A stretch of 64,000 nucleotides of DNA, taken from NCBI RefSeq assembly GCF_900109345.1, contig NZ_FNZN01000001.1, positions 503,883-567,882 of the forward strand, given 5' to 3'. The notes below the pieces were generated by a model. It was given only the letters and a program-made list of their open reading frames with translations. It did not search any database and had not been told where the DNA came from. Shown here piece by piece: positions 7,243-16,072 of this stretch. The position numbers and the translations under genes are program-made. This stretch comes from Maribacter orientalis. GTDB taxonomy: Bacteria; Bacteroidota; Bacteroidia; Flavobacteriales; Flavobacteriaceae. Position 1 is the stretch's first letter; every line of letters begins with the position of its first letter.

Positions 7243-9069
7243 TTAAGAACCTAATGACTGCATTTGAACTAATTTTTTATATTTTCCATTTAAATCTAAA
7301 AGCTCTACATGAGTACCTTGCTCTACAATTTCACCTTTATGAAGCACCACAATGGTATCGGCATTTTGAATGGTAGATAGGCGATGCGCAATAACGATTG
7401 ACGTTCTATTCTGCATCATTTTTTCTAATGCATCTTGTACTAATCTTTCGCTTTCCGTATCTAAGGCAGAAGTTGCTTCATCCAGAATCATGATTGGAGG
7501 GTTCTTTAATACTGCTCTCGCGATAGATAAACGCTGCTTTTGTCCGCCACTTAATTTGTTGCCACTGTCACCTATATTGGTTTCATAACCTTTAGGTAAA
7601 CTTATTATGAAATCGTGTGCGTTGGCTATTTTTGCAGCTTCAATAATTTCTTCTTCGGTGGCATGTTCCTTACCTAAACCAATATTATTTTTTACAGTAT
7701 CATTAAACAGGATGGAATCTTGGGTTACGAGACCTAACAAACCGCGAAGTGATTTCTTACTAAGATTCTTAATATTGTTGCCATCGATACTAATGTCACC
7801 TTCATTAACGTCGTAAAAACGTGTAACTAGATTAGCAATGGTACTTTTCCCACTCCCAGATTGTCCTACTAAAGCAACTGTATTTCCTTTTTTAACGGTT
7901 AAATTAAAATTCTTGAGCACAAATTCATCCTCATACTTAAAAGAAATATTTCGAAGGTTTATTTCGCTTTTGAATAAAGTTTGTTCAATCGGATTATCAA
8001 TTTCTGAAATAGGATTTTCAGTCTCCAAGATTTCTAAAACACGTTCAGCAGCAGCATTACCTTTTTTAACTCCGTAAGAAGCTTTACTAATTGCTTTCGC
8101 AGGAGTCAAAATATTATATGCCAGTCCCATGTAAGCAATAAAGGATGAGGCATCTAAAGTTCCATCTACTAAAACCATTTTACCACCAAACCATAACAAA
8201 ATACCTATAACTAAAATACCTAAAAATTCACCCGTTGGTGAAGCCAAATTCTGTCGGTTAAGCAGTATGTTGCTGTAGTTGAAAAAGCGTTTGGTTGATT
8301 CAGAAAACGTTTTGTAAAATCGTGATTCTGAATTAAATGCTTTTATTACTCGAAGTCCGCCAAGAGTTTCCTCAATAATGGATAAGAATTCACCTTGCTC
8401 TCTTTGTACATCATCAGATTTTTTCTTAAGAGATTTACCAATTCGGCTAATAATCATACCAGCAACCGGGATGAATAAAAATACAAACAAGGTTAATTTA
8501 GTGCTAATACCAAACATGATAATAATTGTAAAAAATATCGTCAATGGCTCTCTTACAATAAGTTCTAAAACAGATAGAAAGGAATGTTGAATTTCTAAAA
8601 CATCTGAAGTGATTCTTGCAATAACATCTCCCTTTCGTTTTTCTGAGTAATAGGAAATCGGTAGTTCGACAACCTTTTTATAAAGCTTATTTCTAATATC
8701 TTTAAGTACACCATTACGTAAAAAAGTTATGAAATACATGGCTAGGTAATTAAACAGATTCTTTAATAAGAATAAGATGAGAATTAGTCCAATAACCAAA
8801 ACTAAGCCTTTCATCTCATCATCTCCAGAATATGCAGTAACCCTATAATTGATGTATTCCTGTAAGTAATCTTTAAGATGGCCAATATCAGTATATTTCG
8901 GTTCTTCAAAAACCTTTCTGGTTTTATCAAACAATACATCTAACATAGGAATCAGTGCAGCGAAAGAAAGTGCACTAAACAAGGCATAAAGTATATTAAA
9001 GAAAATATTTAAATAACCGTATTTACGATAAGGCTTCGCAAAGCGAAGAATCTTCTTGAAATAATCCAT
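7243..9069 (-). CDS. MsbA-like ABC exporter (fused permease-ATPase)
   Basis: A 608-residue half-transporter. The N-terminal ~330 residues hold about six membrane helices; the ATPase has Walker A GQSGSGKST (402-410), signature LSGGQKQR, Walker B MILDEATSALD and the H-loop IAHRLST. It has the layout of MsbA, the lipid A-core flippase, but also of other lipid or peptide exporters, so the substrate is uncertain. Its start codon overlaps the stop of the phosphohexomutase gene by one base (TAATG), indicating translational coupling. The partners upstream (phosphohexomutase, GT2 glycosyltransferase) fit a role in envelope glycolipid supply. Confidence 0.9.
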   Translation of the reverse strand: MDYFKKILRFAKPYRKYGYLNIFFNILYALFSALSFAALIPMLDVLFDKTRKVFEEPKYTDIGHLKDYLQEYINYRVTAYSGDDEMKGLVLVIGLILILFLLKNLFNYLAMYFITFLRNGVLKDIRNKLYKKVVELPISYYSEKRKGDVIARITSDVLEIQHSFLSVLELIVREPLTIFFTIIIMFGISTKLTLFVFLFIPVAGMIISRIGKSLKKKSDDVQREQGEFLSIIEETLGGLRVIKAFNSESRFYKTFSESTKRFFNYSNILLNRQNLASPTGEFLGILVIGILLWFGGKMVLVDGTLDASSFIAYMGLAYNILTPAKAISKASYGVKKGNAAAERVLEILETENPISEIDNPIEQTLFKSEINLRNISFKYEDEFVLKNFNLTVKKGNTVALVGQSGSGKSTIANLVTRFYDVNEGDISIDGNNIKNLSKKSLRGLLGLVTQDSILFNDTVKNNIGLGKEHATEEEIIEAAKIANAHDFIISLPKGYETNIGDSGNKLSGGQKQRLSIARAVLKNPPIMILDEATSALDTESERLVQDALEKMMQNRTSIVIAHRLSTIQNADTIVVLHKGEIVEQGTHVELLDLNGKYKKLVQMQSLGS

Positions 9070-10778
9070 TAACCTAATTTAAGCTCAGCAAGTATATTTT
9101 TGATTTTTGCATCAAGTTCAGCCGAAACTTTTTTATAATTCTCTGCTTTATCCAGTTTTGTATTAGTGCTAATATAAAATTTCACTTTAGGTTCGGTACC
9201 ACTTGGCCTAGCTGCGATTCTTGTTCCATCTTCGGTTTCATAAATTAAAACGTTAGATTTTGGGATGTCAATAATTTTCTCTTCACCTGTCAGCACATTT
9301 TTGGCGGTTGAAGTATTATAATCTTCTATCCATTTAACCTTAGAACCCGCAACAGATTCCACTGGGTTTTCTTTAAAATCTTTCAGCATTTGCTTTATTT
9401 CTTCAGCTCCGCTAATACCTTTTTTTGTTATAGATACTAAATGCTCTTTGTAGAAACCATAATCAACGTAGCATTGAATTAGGTCTTTATAAAAAAAACT
9501 TCCGTTGGCTTTTGCTTGGCTGGCAATTTCACATGCTAATAGGGTAGAGGTGACCGCATCTTTATCACGAACAAAATCACCTACCATATATCCAAAACTT
9601 TCCTCGCCACCACCAACAAATTTAGATTGTGGAAAATCTTTTATCATTTTACCAATCCATTTGAATCCGGTCAAGGCAGTTTTAAACTCAACTCCATAAG
9701 CCTTCGCCATTTCTTCCATCATTGGGGTAGAAACAATTGTTGTGGCTATAAACTCATTACCTTTAAATCCTTTAGCTTTCTTTTTGTCCAAAAGAAATTT
9801 TGTCATAAGCACCATTGCCTGGTTACCATTAACAATTTCCATTTTACCGTCAAGATTACGAACCGCAATTCCTAAACGGTCACTATCAGGATCAGTACCG
9901 ACAACCATGTCTGCGCCAATTTCTTCAGCCTTTTTAACAGCCATAGATAATGCTTCTGGTTCTTCAGGATTTGGCGATTTCACCGTAGGGAAGTTACCGT
10001 CTGGTTTAGCCTGTTCTTCTATAATAGTTACATTTTTATACCCAGCTCGTTTAAGTACTTCTGGTATGGCTGTAATTGAAGTTCCATGGAGTGATGTGAA
10101 AACAATCTTAAAATCATCTTTCCCATCGGCGTTAAAGTTCCCATTTTGAACAGATTGTTCAATAAAGGCTTCATCTACTTCTTTATCAATAACTTGAATA
10201 AGATCTTCATTTGCTTTAAATTTAATATCTTCAAAATCAAGTGAATTGATCTCAGCTATAATTGCACCATCCTGAGGTGGAACAATTTGTCCGCCATCTG
10301 TCCAGTACACTTTGTATCCATTATATTCAGGTGGGTTATGCGATGCCGTTAATACAATACCGGCATGACATTTTAAGTACCTAACCGCAAATGAAAGTTC
10401 TGGTGTTGTACGCAAATCAGAGAAAAGGTATACTTTAATATTATTTGCAGAGAAAACTTCTGCTACCGTTCGAGCAAGAGTATCACTATTATGGCGACAA
10501 TCGAAAGCAATTACAACTTTGATTTCCCCATCTTTATAGACTTTGTTAAGATAATTACTTAGACCTTGTGTGCTTTTTCCTAAAGTGTATTTGTTAATCC
10601 GGTTTGTGCCAACACCCATGACACCTCGCATACCACCAGTGCCGAATTCCATATTTTTGTAAAAACGGTCTTTAAGTTCTTCTTGATCGTTTGCAATAAG
10701 ATATTCAACTTCTTTTTTAACTGCTGGGTCAAAAAAATCGGTTAGCCAGGTTTTGGCAGTATCGAGGATATTATCCAT
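9069..10778 (-). CDS. Phosphoglucomutase/phosphomannomutase (alpha-D-phosphohexomutase)
   Basis: A 569-residue cytoplasmic mutase that interconverts hexose 1- and 6-phosphates. It shows the four family sites: phosphoserine loop TASHNPP (144-150, Ser146), metal loop DPDSDR, sugar loop GGGEESFG and phosphate loop RPSGTEPK. The length fits the PgcA/phosphomannomutase-2-like branch. It feeds nucleotide sugar pools for glycans. It lies 37 bp after the GT2 gene and overlaps the MsbA-like gene by one base, so the three are very likely one transcript. Whether glucose or mannose phosphate is preferred cannot be read. Confidence 0.93.
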   Translation of the reverse strand: MDNILDTAKTWLTDFFDPAVKKEVEYLIANDQEELKDRFYKNMEFGTGGMRGVMGVGTNRINKYTLGKSTQGLSNYLNKVYKDGEIKVVIAFDCRHNSDTLARTVAEVFSANNIKVYLFSDLRTTPELSFAVRYLKCHAGIVLTASHNPPEYNGYKVYWTDGGQIVPPQDGAIIAEINSLDFEDIKFKANEDLIQVIDKEVDEAFIEQSVQNGNFNADGKDDFKIVFTSLHGTSITAIPEVLKRAGYKNVTIIEEQAKPDGNFPTVKSPNPEEPEALSMAVKKAEEIGADMVVGTDPDSDRLGIAVRNLDGKMEIVNGNQAMVLMTKFLLDKKKAKGFKGNEFIATTIVSTPMMEEMAKAYGVEFKTALTGFKWIGKMIKDFPQSKFVGGGEESFGYMVGDFVRDKDAVTSTLLACEIASQAKANGSFFYKDLIQCYVDYGFYKEHLVSITKKGISGAEEIKQMLKDFKENPVESVAGSKVKWIEDYNTSTAKNVLTGEEKIIDIPKSNVLIYETEDGTRIAARPSGTEPKVKFYISTNTKLDKAENYKKVSAELDAKIKNILAELKLG

Positions 10779-10815
10779 ATGGTAGAGTTTTTATGCTATT
10801 AAGTTAATGAGAATT

Positions 10816-11778
10816 TTACTTTTCTGAAAGAGTGGTATTGATTTCTTCCGACACAATATACCTTTTTTCTTCCTTTTTTGAACGGATTAATATTTCACCT
10901 AGAAAACCAGCTAAGAATAATTGCGTTCCTATTACCATGGCTATTAGTGATATAAAGAATTGTGGTCGATCTGTAATCAATCTCCCAAATGGATTAATAA
11001 ATAATTTATCTATTCCTAAATAGATGGCAAATCCGAATCCGATTAAAAACATTAATACACCCAATGCGCCGAAAAGGTGCATGGGGCGTTTACCGAATCT
11101 AGATACAAACCAAATAGTCAGTAAATCTAGAAAGCCATTAATAAAACGCTCCATTCCGAATTTAGTTTTACCATACTTACGTGCCTGATGTTTAACGACT
11201 TTTTCTCCAATTTTTGAAAAACCAGCGTTTTTCGCCAGTACGGGTATGTATCTATGCATTTCACCAGAAACCTCAATGTTTTTGACAACACCCTTAGCAT
11301 ATGCTTTTAGACCACAATTAAAATCATGTAAACGAACGCCTGAAGTTTTTCTTGCTGCCCAATTAAATAATTTTGAAGGTGTGTTCTTGAAAATGATAGA
11401 ATCATATCGCTTCTTTTTCCATCCAGAAACCAATTCATATCCCTCTATGGCAATCATATGGTAGAGCTCTGGTATTTCTTCAGGATTGTCTTGTAGATCA
11501 GCATCCATGGTAATGATTACATCACCGCTTACGGCTTTAAAACCAGCATGCAATGCTTGTGATTTTCCAAAGTTCCGTAAAAAATGAATTCCTTTAACGG
11601 ATGAATTGTTTTTTGATAATTCGGTAATTATATCCCAAGATTTATCAGTACTACCATCATCTACAAATAGTATTTCATAAGAAAAATGATTGGATTGCAT
11701 TACGGATACAATCCAATCATGAAGTTCTTTAAGTGACTCTTCTTCGTTAAGTAATGGAATTACTATTGATAATTGCAT
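10816..11778 (-). CDS. GT2-family glycosyltransferase with C-terminal membrane helices
   Basis: A 320-residue polyprenyl-phosphate glycosyltransferase of the DPM1/GtrB/ArnC type. The GT-A fold has NEEESL near residue 11, FVDDGSTD (38-45), and the metal/nucleotide motif DADLQD (92-97). Two membrane helices follow (about 235-256 and 275-298). Such enzymes attach a sugar or aminosugar from an NDP donor to undecaprenyl phosphate on the inner face of the membrane. Donor and product are unknown. The neighbours (DUF4199, phosphohexomutase, MsbA-like exporter) support an envelope role. Confidence 0.9.
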   Translation of the reverse strand: MQLSIVIPLLNEEESLKELHDWIVSVMQSNHFSYEILFVDDGSTDKSWDIITELSKNNSSVKGIHFLRNFGKSQALHAGFKAVSGDVIITMDADLQDNPEEIPELYHMIAIEGYELVSGWKKKRYDSIIFKNTPSKLFNWAARKTSGVRLHDFNCGLKAYAKGVVKNIEVSGEMHRYIPVLAKNAGFSKIGEKVVKHQARKYGKTKFGMERFINGFLDLLTIWFVSRFGKRPMHLFGALGVLMFLIGFGFAIYLGIDKLFINPFGRLITDRPQFFISLIAMVIGTQLFLAGFLGEILIRSKKEEKRYIVSEEINTTLSEK

Positions 11779-11825
11779 GTGAGACTTCTGGTGTTGCTTC
11801 CAAAAATACTACAATTACTTAGGTA

Positions 11826-12353
11826 TTAATAAGCGGCTTCTTCTTTTTTCAAAATTAAGCCGCCGATAAATGAAATTATTAGGCCCAGAAATAGGCCTCC
11901 GATTAAACCAATAGCAGCACTTAAGAAAGGTCCAGAAAATTTCTCCATCATAGAAACTGCTTTGTCTATTTCTTCTTGACTCATATTTGGATTTTGTGTA
12001 ATCATTTCCATTTTTTGAGCTTCCATCATGTTAGCCATGAAATCTGGTTCAATTAAATTTATAAATATCATTTGATAAACAATACCTATAATAGCTCCAA
12101 TTAGTGAAATTCCAATACCAACTTTTATAGCCTCGCTAATAGTTAATATATTTCCGTTAGCCTCTCGAAATTTATAAATACCAAACATGATAACCCCTAT
12201 CATAATGCTTAAATTTACAGCAAAAAGAGCAATACTCTGTTCATATTGGAGACCGGCTATATATAACATTATCGCAAAAACGACAGTAAGTAAACCTAAA
12301 ATAATGCCATAATTTCTTGCAAATTTTCCTGTTTTAGGTAGATTTTCTTCCAT
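11826..12353 (-). CDS. DUF4199 membrane protein
   Basis: A 175-residue inner membrane protein with four predicted helices: about 15-32, 40-60, 80-105 and 143-168. The pattern ISEAIKVGIGISL before the third helix and the polar stretch with many Met residues (FMANMMEAQKMEM) before the last helix match DUF4199, a Bacteroidetes family usually found next to a GT2 gene and other envelope genes, as here. No enzymatic motif is visible. It is the first gene of the leftward operon and divergent from rpmE2. The function is unknown. Confidence 0.8.
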   Translation of the reverse strand: MEENLPKTGKFARNYGIILGLLTVVFAIMLYIAGLQYEQSIALFAVNLSIMIGVIMFGIYKFREANGNILTISEAIKVGIGISLIGAIIGIVYQMIFINLIEPDFMANMMEAQKMEMITQNPNMSQEEIDKAVSMMEKFSGPFLSAAIGLIGGLFLGLIISFIGGLILKKEEAAY

Positions 12354-12469
12354 GATATTTATTGATTAAAGTTTAAATAAAGGTTGATTTTCTTATTAGT
12401 ATGTTAATATAAGACATTGTTACAAATGTGACGAAATATTATTTTTATATTTTTTGATGTTTCTGATAG

Positions 12470-12496
12470 TAAATTTGTAGATTTTTACTAAATTTG
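12470..12496 (+). promoter_or_regulatory. rpmE2 promoter -7 elements
   Basis: TAAATTTG occurs twice, at 12470-12477 and 12489-12496, both matching TAnnTTTG. The second would start RNA near 12502, giving a leader of about 45 nt. Leader bases 12511-12530 contain CCC/GGG arms able to form a small hairpin. No clear -33 box is seen. Confidence 0.5.
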
Positions 12497-12545
12497 CACC
12501 CTTAAAATGAGTGCCCGTCGGAATGGGTGCGTTAAAGTTTTTAAA

Positions 12546-12833
12546 ATGAGAAAAGATATACACCCAGAAAATTATAGGATAGTAGCCTTTAAGGACATGT
12601 CCAATGAAGAAGTATTTTTAACAAAATCAACAGCAGACACTAAAGAGACTTTAGAGGTTGAAGGTGTTGAGTATCCATTGGTAAAATTGGAGATTTCAAG
12701 AACTTCTCACCCTTTTTACACTGGTAAAGCTAAATTCTTGGATACTGCAGGTCGTATCGATAAGTTTAAGAACAAGTACAAGAAATTTGTTAAGGAAGAT
12801 AAAGTAGAAGAAGATAAAGAAGAAGAGAAGTAG
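12546..12833 (+). CDS. rpmE2: 50S ribosomal protein L31 type B
   Basis: A 95-residue ribosomal protein. The start [11 protein letters not shown] at ATG 12546 was chosen by family alignment; an in-frame ATG at 12507 would add 13 unrelated residues and lies almost at the expected RNA start. The core [21 protein letters not shown] is the type B hallmark, and there is no CxxC zinc motif, so this is the zinc-free form. The C-terminus has an extra acidic/lysine tail (about residues 82-95). It is transcribed alone and ends at a strong terminator. Confidence 0.95.
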   Translation: MRKDIHPENYRIVAFKDMSNEEVFLTKSTADTKETLEVEGVEYPLVKLEISRTSHPFYTGKAKFLDTAGRIDKFKNKYKKFVKEDKVEEDKEEEK

Positions 12834-12863
12834 TATTTTAGTTTCTATTCTTTCATAGAATAT

Positions 12864-12900
12864 AACGCCCTCGAAAATATTCGAGGGCGTTTCTTTTTTT
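12864..12900 (+). terminator. Rho-independent terminator of rpmE2
   Basis: An 11-bp stem, AACGCCCTCGA (12864-12874) with TCGAGGGCGTT (12881-12891), is followed by a T-rich tract ending at 12900. Confidence 0.9.
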
Positions 12901-12960
12901 TATTCAACTTGATTTTGAGGATGCTTAGCCATAAAATATATGTGCTCTAGAGATATTTGT

Positions 12961-12968
12961 TAATTTTG
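12961..12968 (+). promoter_or_regulatory. -7 box of the GlmU-like gene
   Basis: TAATTTTG matches TAnnTTTG and lies 17 bp before ATG 12985, which implies a very short leader. It also argues against a TTG start at 12976. Confidence 0.45.
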
Positions 12969-12984
12969 ATAAAAATTGTCTTGT

Positions 12985-14160
12985 ATGAACTATATTCTTT
13001 TTGATGGTCCACGTAGGAATCATTTATTACCCTTCACCTTTACTAGGCCAGTTGCTGAAATTCGTGTAGGCATTATGACATTGCGGGAACGTTGGGACGC
13101 CTTTTTAAAAGTTTCCACCTCTTCATTTACCGAAGATTATTTAAGTGTTAAATATCCAATTCGTTTAGAAGATGTTAATGTATTTATAGATGCATCGGTT
13201 TTACCTACTGTTGAATTGGTGAAGGCGGTTCATTCATTGCAAAAAGGTGATAAGTTAATGTCGAATGAGCTTGTGTTAGCATATTCTAGCGATGAACCAA
13301 AAAGCTCAGAAAAAATAAATGAGTTCAATATAATTGAATTTACTGGTGATTTTCTGCAGATTAAAAATACATGGGATATTTTTGATAAAAATGCTGAAAT
13401 TCTGCAGTCCGATTTTAATTTTATTACTAATGGAAGAACTAGTCAGCCAATTTCTAAGACCAATCATTTAATACATCCAGAGCGAATATTTCTTGAAGAA
13501 GGGGCAAAAGTTGAATTCAGCATATTGAATGCTACCGACGGACCCATTTATTTAGGGAAAGACTCTGAAATTTGGGAAGGAAGCTTAATTAGAGGTGGTT
13601 TGGCACTTTGTGAACATGCGATTGTGAAAATGGGAGGTAAACTTTATGGTGCAAATACAATAGGACCATATAGTAAAGTGTGTGGTGAGATTAGTAACTC
13701 GGTAATTTTCGGGTATTCTAGTAAAGGCCATGAAGGTTATTTAGGTAATGCAGTATTAGGTGAGTGGTGTAACATAGGTGCGGATTCAAATAATTCTAAC
13801 CTTAAAAATAATTACGCTAAAGTTCGATTGTGGGACTATGCAACAGAACGTTTTGAACAAACTGGTTTGCAATTTTGCGGGCTTATGATGGGTGATCATA
13901 GTAAGACAGCAATTAATACTATGTTTAATACAGGAACGGTAATTGGGGTAAATTCGAATATTTATGTGCCAGGGTTCCCTAGAAATTTTATTCCTAGTTT
14001 TAGTTGGGGTGGTGCATCTGGATTTACGGCTTATTTGCCAGAGAAGGCTTTTGAGGCAGCTAGGGTTATGATGGCAAGAAGAGGAGTAGAGTTTGATGAA
14101 GTTGAGGCGAACATACTAACCCAAGTTTTTGAAATAACTAAAAAATGGAGAAAATATTAA
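12985..14160 (+). CDS. GlmU-like sugar-nucleotidyltransferase/left-handed beta-helix protein
   Basis: About 391 residues. The start MNYILFDGPRRNHLLPFTFTRP is characteristic of a Bacteroidetes GlmU-related family often labelled glucose-1-phosphate thymidylyltransferase. The N-terminal half is a diverged nucleotidyltransferase: it lacks the usual GxGxRxxP loop and instead has TFTRPVAEIRVG. The C-terminal half (about 185-360) is a hexapeptide-repeat left-handed beta-helix with runs such as IYLGKDSEIWEGSLIRGG and HAIVKMGGKLYGANTIGPYSKVCG. Transfer of an acyl or nucleotidyl group in cell wall precursor supply is likely, but the active site is unclear. It may supply what a canonical GlmU does; no other GlmU is in the window. 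Confidence 0.8.
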   Translation: MNYILFDGPRRNHLLPFTFTRPVAEIRVGIMTLRERWDAFLKVSTSSFTEDYLSVKYPIRLEDVNVFIDASVLPTVELVKAVHSLQKGDKLMSNELVLAYSSDEPKSSEKINEFNIIEFTGDFLQIKNTWDIFDKNAEILQSDFNFITNGRTSQPISKTNHLIHPERIFLEEGAKVEFSILNATDGPIYLGKDSEIWEGSLIRGGLALCEHAIVKMGGKLYGANTIGPYSKVCGEISNSVIFGYSSKGHEGYLGNAVLGEWCNIGADSNNSNLKNNYAKVRLWDYATERFEQTGLQFCGLMMGDHSKTAINTMFNTGTVIGVNSNIYVPGFPRNFIPSFSWGGASGFTAYLPEKAFEAARVMMARRGVEFDEVEANILTQVFEITKKWRKY

Positions 14161-14208
14161 AACAGTAATTCAATTGGTTGGGTCTTTTTAGGCCTAATGA
14201 AGTTTGAG

Positions 14209-14216
14209 TACTTTTG
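14209..14216 (+). promoter_or_regulatory. -7 box of mtaB
   Basis: TACTTTTG matches TAnnTTTG, 22 bp before the mtaB start. No clear -33 element is seen at the right distance. Confidence 0.4.
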
Positions 14217-14237
14217 TGCTTTCAAAAAAAAGATTAG

Positions 14238-15566
14238 ATGAAGAAAAAGGTGGCTTTTTACACGTTAGGATGTAAGTTGAATTTTTCAGAAACTTCAACA
14301 ATAGCCCGTAGTTTTGCAGATGAGGGTTTTGACCGTGTCGATTTTTCAGAAAAGGCCGATATGTATGTTATTAATACCTGTTCGGTAACCGATAATGCAG
14401 ATAAGAAATTCAAGACCATTGTAAAAAAGGCACAAAAAATAAATCCTGATGCTTTTGTAGCTGCTGTTGGTTGCTATGCACAACTGAAACCAGAAGAGCT
14501 AGCTGATGTTGATGGTGTAGATTTAGTTCTAGGTGCTACTGAAAAATTTAAGATTACCGATTATATCAATGACCTTACTAAGAATGACCATGGTAAGGTA
14601 CACTCTTGTGAAATTGCCGATGCCGATTTTTATGTTGGTAGTTATGCAATTGGCGATAGAACTAGGGCATTTTTAAAGGTACAAGATGGTTGTGATTATA
14701 AATGTACCTATTGTACAATTCCACTGGCTCGAGGTATCTCTAGAAGTGATACTTTGAATAATGTTTTGAAAAATGCTGCTGATATTTCTGCACAAGGCAT
14801 TAAGGAAATCGTTTTAACGGGTGTTAATATTGGTGATTATGGTAAGGGTGAATTTGGAAATAAAAAGCACGAACATACCTTTTTAGATTTAGTAGAAGCT
14901 TTAGATGAAGTAGAAGGAATTCATCGCTTACGAATATCTTCGATAGAACCTAATCTTTTAAAGAATGAGACTATAGAATTCGTAGCGCAAAGCAAAACTT
15001 TTGTTCCACATTTTCATATACCCTTGCAAAGCGGGAGTGATTCATTACTAAAATTGATGAAGCGAAGGTATATGACCAATTTATACCAAGAACGTGTTTC
15101 GAAAATTAGAGAAGTAATGCCAAATTGCTGCATAGGTGTTGATGTCATCGTCGGGTTTCCTGGTGAGACCGAGGAGCATTTTTTAGAGACCTATCATTTT
15201 CTGAATGATTTAGATATATCCTACTTACATGTTTTTACGTATTCAGAAAGGGATAATACGCCGGCGGCTACAATGGATGGGGTAGTGCCGATTAAAGTTA
15301 GAAATAAAAGAAGTAAAATGTTACGCGGCCTTTCTGTGAAGAAAAGAAGATCTTTTTATGAAAGTCAATTAGGCAATGAGTTGACAGTATTGTTTGAAAG
15401 TGAAAATAAAGCGGGGTATATTAATGGCTTTACGGAGAATTACGTGAAAGTTAAAACTCCTTGGAATCCTGAATTGGTGAATTCGCTTCATAAGGTGAAA
15501 CTCAAAGAAATAGATAAAGATGGTTTGGTCAGATTTGACTTTTCAAAAGAGACAATAGAAGTATAA
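14238..15566 (+). CDS. mtaB: tRNA t6A37 methylthiotransferase MtaB
   Basis: A 442-residue radical-SAM enzyme that adds a methylthio group to N6-threonylcarbamoyladenosine at position 37 of tRNAs reading ANN codons. The N-terminal UPF0004 domain has Cys12, Cys48 and Cys79 for the auxiliary 4Fe-4S cluster; the radical-SAM motif is CxxxCxxC at 152-159 (CDYKCTYC); a TRAM RNA-binding domain fills about 375-440. All six cluster cysteines are present. The start TLGCKLNFSET is typical of the MtaB (YqeV) branch rather than MiaB or RimO. It is followed directly by a terminator. Confidence 0.95.
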   Translation: MKKKVAFYTLGCKLNFSETSTIARSFADEGFDRVDFSEKADMYVINTCSVTDNADKKFKTIVKKAQKINPDAFVAAVGCYAQLKPEELADVDGVDLVLGATEKFKITDYINDLTKNDHGKVHSCEIADADFYVGSYAIGDRTRAFLKVQDGCDYKCTYCTIPLARGISRSDTLNNVLKNAADISAQGIKEIVLTGVNIGDYGKGEFGNKKHEHTFLDLVEALDEVEGIHRLRISSIEPNLLKNETIEFVAQSKTFVPHFHIPLQSGSDSLLKLMKRRYMTNLYQERVSKIREVMPNCCIGVDVIVGFPGETEEHFLETYHFLNDLDISYLHVFTYSERDNTPAATMDGVVPIKVRNKRSKMLRGLSVKKRRSFYESQLGNELTVLFESENKAGYINGFTENYVKVKTPWNPELVNSLHKVKLKEIDKDGLVRFDFSKETIEV

Positions 15567-15570
15567 AAAA

Positions 15571-15598
15571 AGCCTTTCAAATGAAAGGCTTTTTAATT
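15571..15598. terminator. Terminator between mtaB and the GNAT gene
   Basis: A 9-bp stem, AGCCTTTCA (15571-15579) and TGAAAGGCT (15582-15590), is flanked by an A run and a T run, so it can work in both directions between convergent genes. Confidence 0.8.
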
Positions 15599-15600
15599 TT

Positions 15601-15897
15601 TTAGATTCGAATACCGATAGGTAACATTTCTTTGTACTGTAATCGATTTTTTCTTAAAAATCCTGCAATGTGTGGACTTGTTGGAACAACTCTAAGGTTT
15701 CTTTCTTGAATTGTACTTAGAACGGCTTTGATGAAATTTTCTCTAAAATTTTCATCTGTAATCTCTTCAGGAACTACTAGTTTTGTAAGGAACACTTTAC
15801 GTTCTTGAGAAGAGTATTCTATTCTTGCTAGATGCCCGTTTACTGTAGTTTCAAATTGGCGCAGAAAAGAATTGTCTTTAATAATAACATCGTTCAT
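15601..15897 (-). CDS. Small GNAT-like (YjdJ-type) N-acetyltransferase domain protein
   Basis: A 98-residue protein from ATG 15897 (an in-frame ATG at 15927 would give 108). The features FLTKLVVPEE, a following helix FIKAVLSTIQERNLRVVPTSPHIAGFL and a closing YKEMLP match the compact YjdJ/GNAT-like family, in which the usual long acetyl-CoA loop is replaced here by PEEITDENFRENF. The family is thought to bind acetyl-CoA, but substrates are unknown. The short start is preferred because a 17-nt palindrome arm overlaps 15927. Convergent with mtaB. Confidence 0.75.
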   Translation of the reverse strand: MNDVIIKDNSFLRQFETTVNGHLARIEYSSQERKVFLTKLVVPEEITDENFRENFIKAVLSTIQERNLRVVPTSPHIAGFLRKNRLQYKEMLPIGIRI

Positions 15898-15922
15898 ATA
15901 GATTATTTTAGTGTTGCTACTA

Positions 15923-15960
15923 GACAAAAAAATTACGATGTTCTCATATCGTAATTTGTC
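15923..15960. repeat. Inverted repeat in a divergent intergenic region
   Basis: GACAAAAAAATTACGAT (15923-15939) and ATCGTAATTTGTC (15948-15960) are complementary apart from four extra A residues in the left arm; the inner 10 bp (AAATTACGAT/ATCGTAATTT) are perfect. It lies between the GNAT gene and a rightward hydrolase gene and may be an operator or a hairpin in the GNAT leader. No T tract follows, so a terminator is unlikely. Confidence 0.55.
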
Positions 15961-16072
15961 GTGATTGAAATGCTCTAAATATTATTGCCTAATATTGCTA
16001 GGTGATTTTCATTCTATTCCAAAAGTAGTTAAAAAATCCCTAATTTCCTAGCTTTTACTACGTTTCATAACT

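Noticed and set aside
12496-12530. A ribosomal-protein autoregulatory leader before rpmE2 (GCACCC with GGGTGC)
   Set aside because: The left arm overlaps the -7 box, so it would not be in the transcript; the remaining CCC/GGG hairpin is too small to support a claim.
12976-12984. TTG start of the GlmU-like gene at 12976
   Set aside because: ATG 12985 begins the family-typical MNYILFDGPRR and the -7 box is only 17 bp upstream of it.
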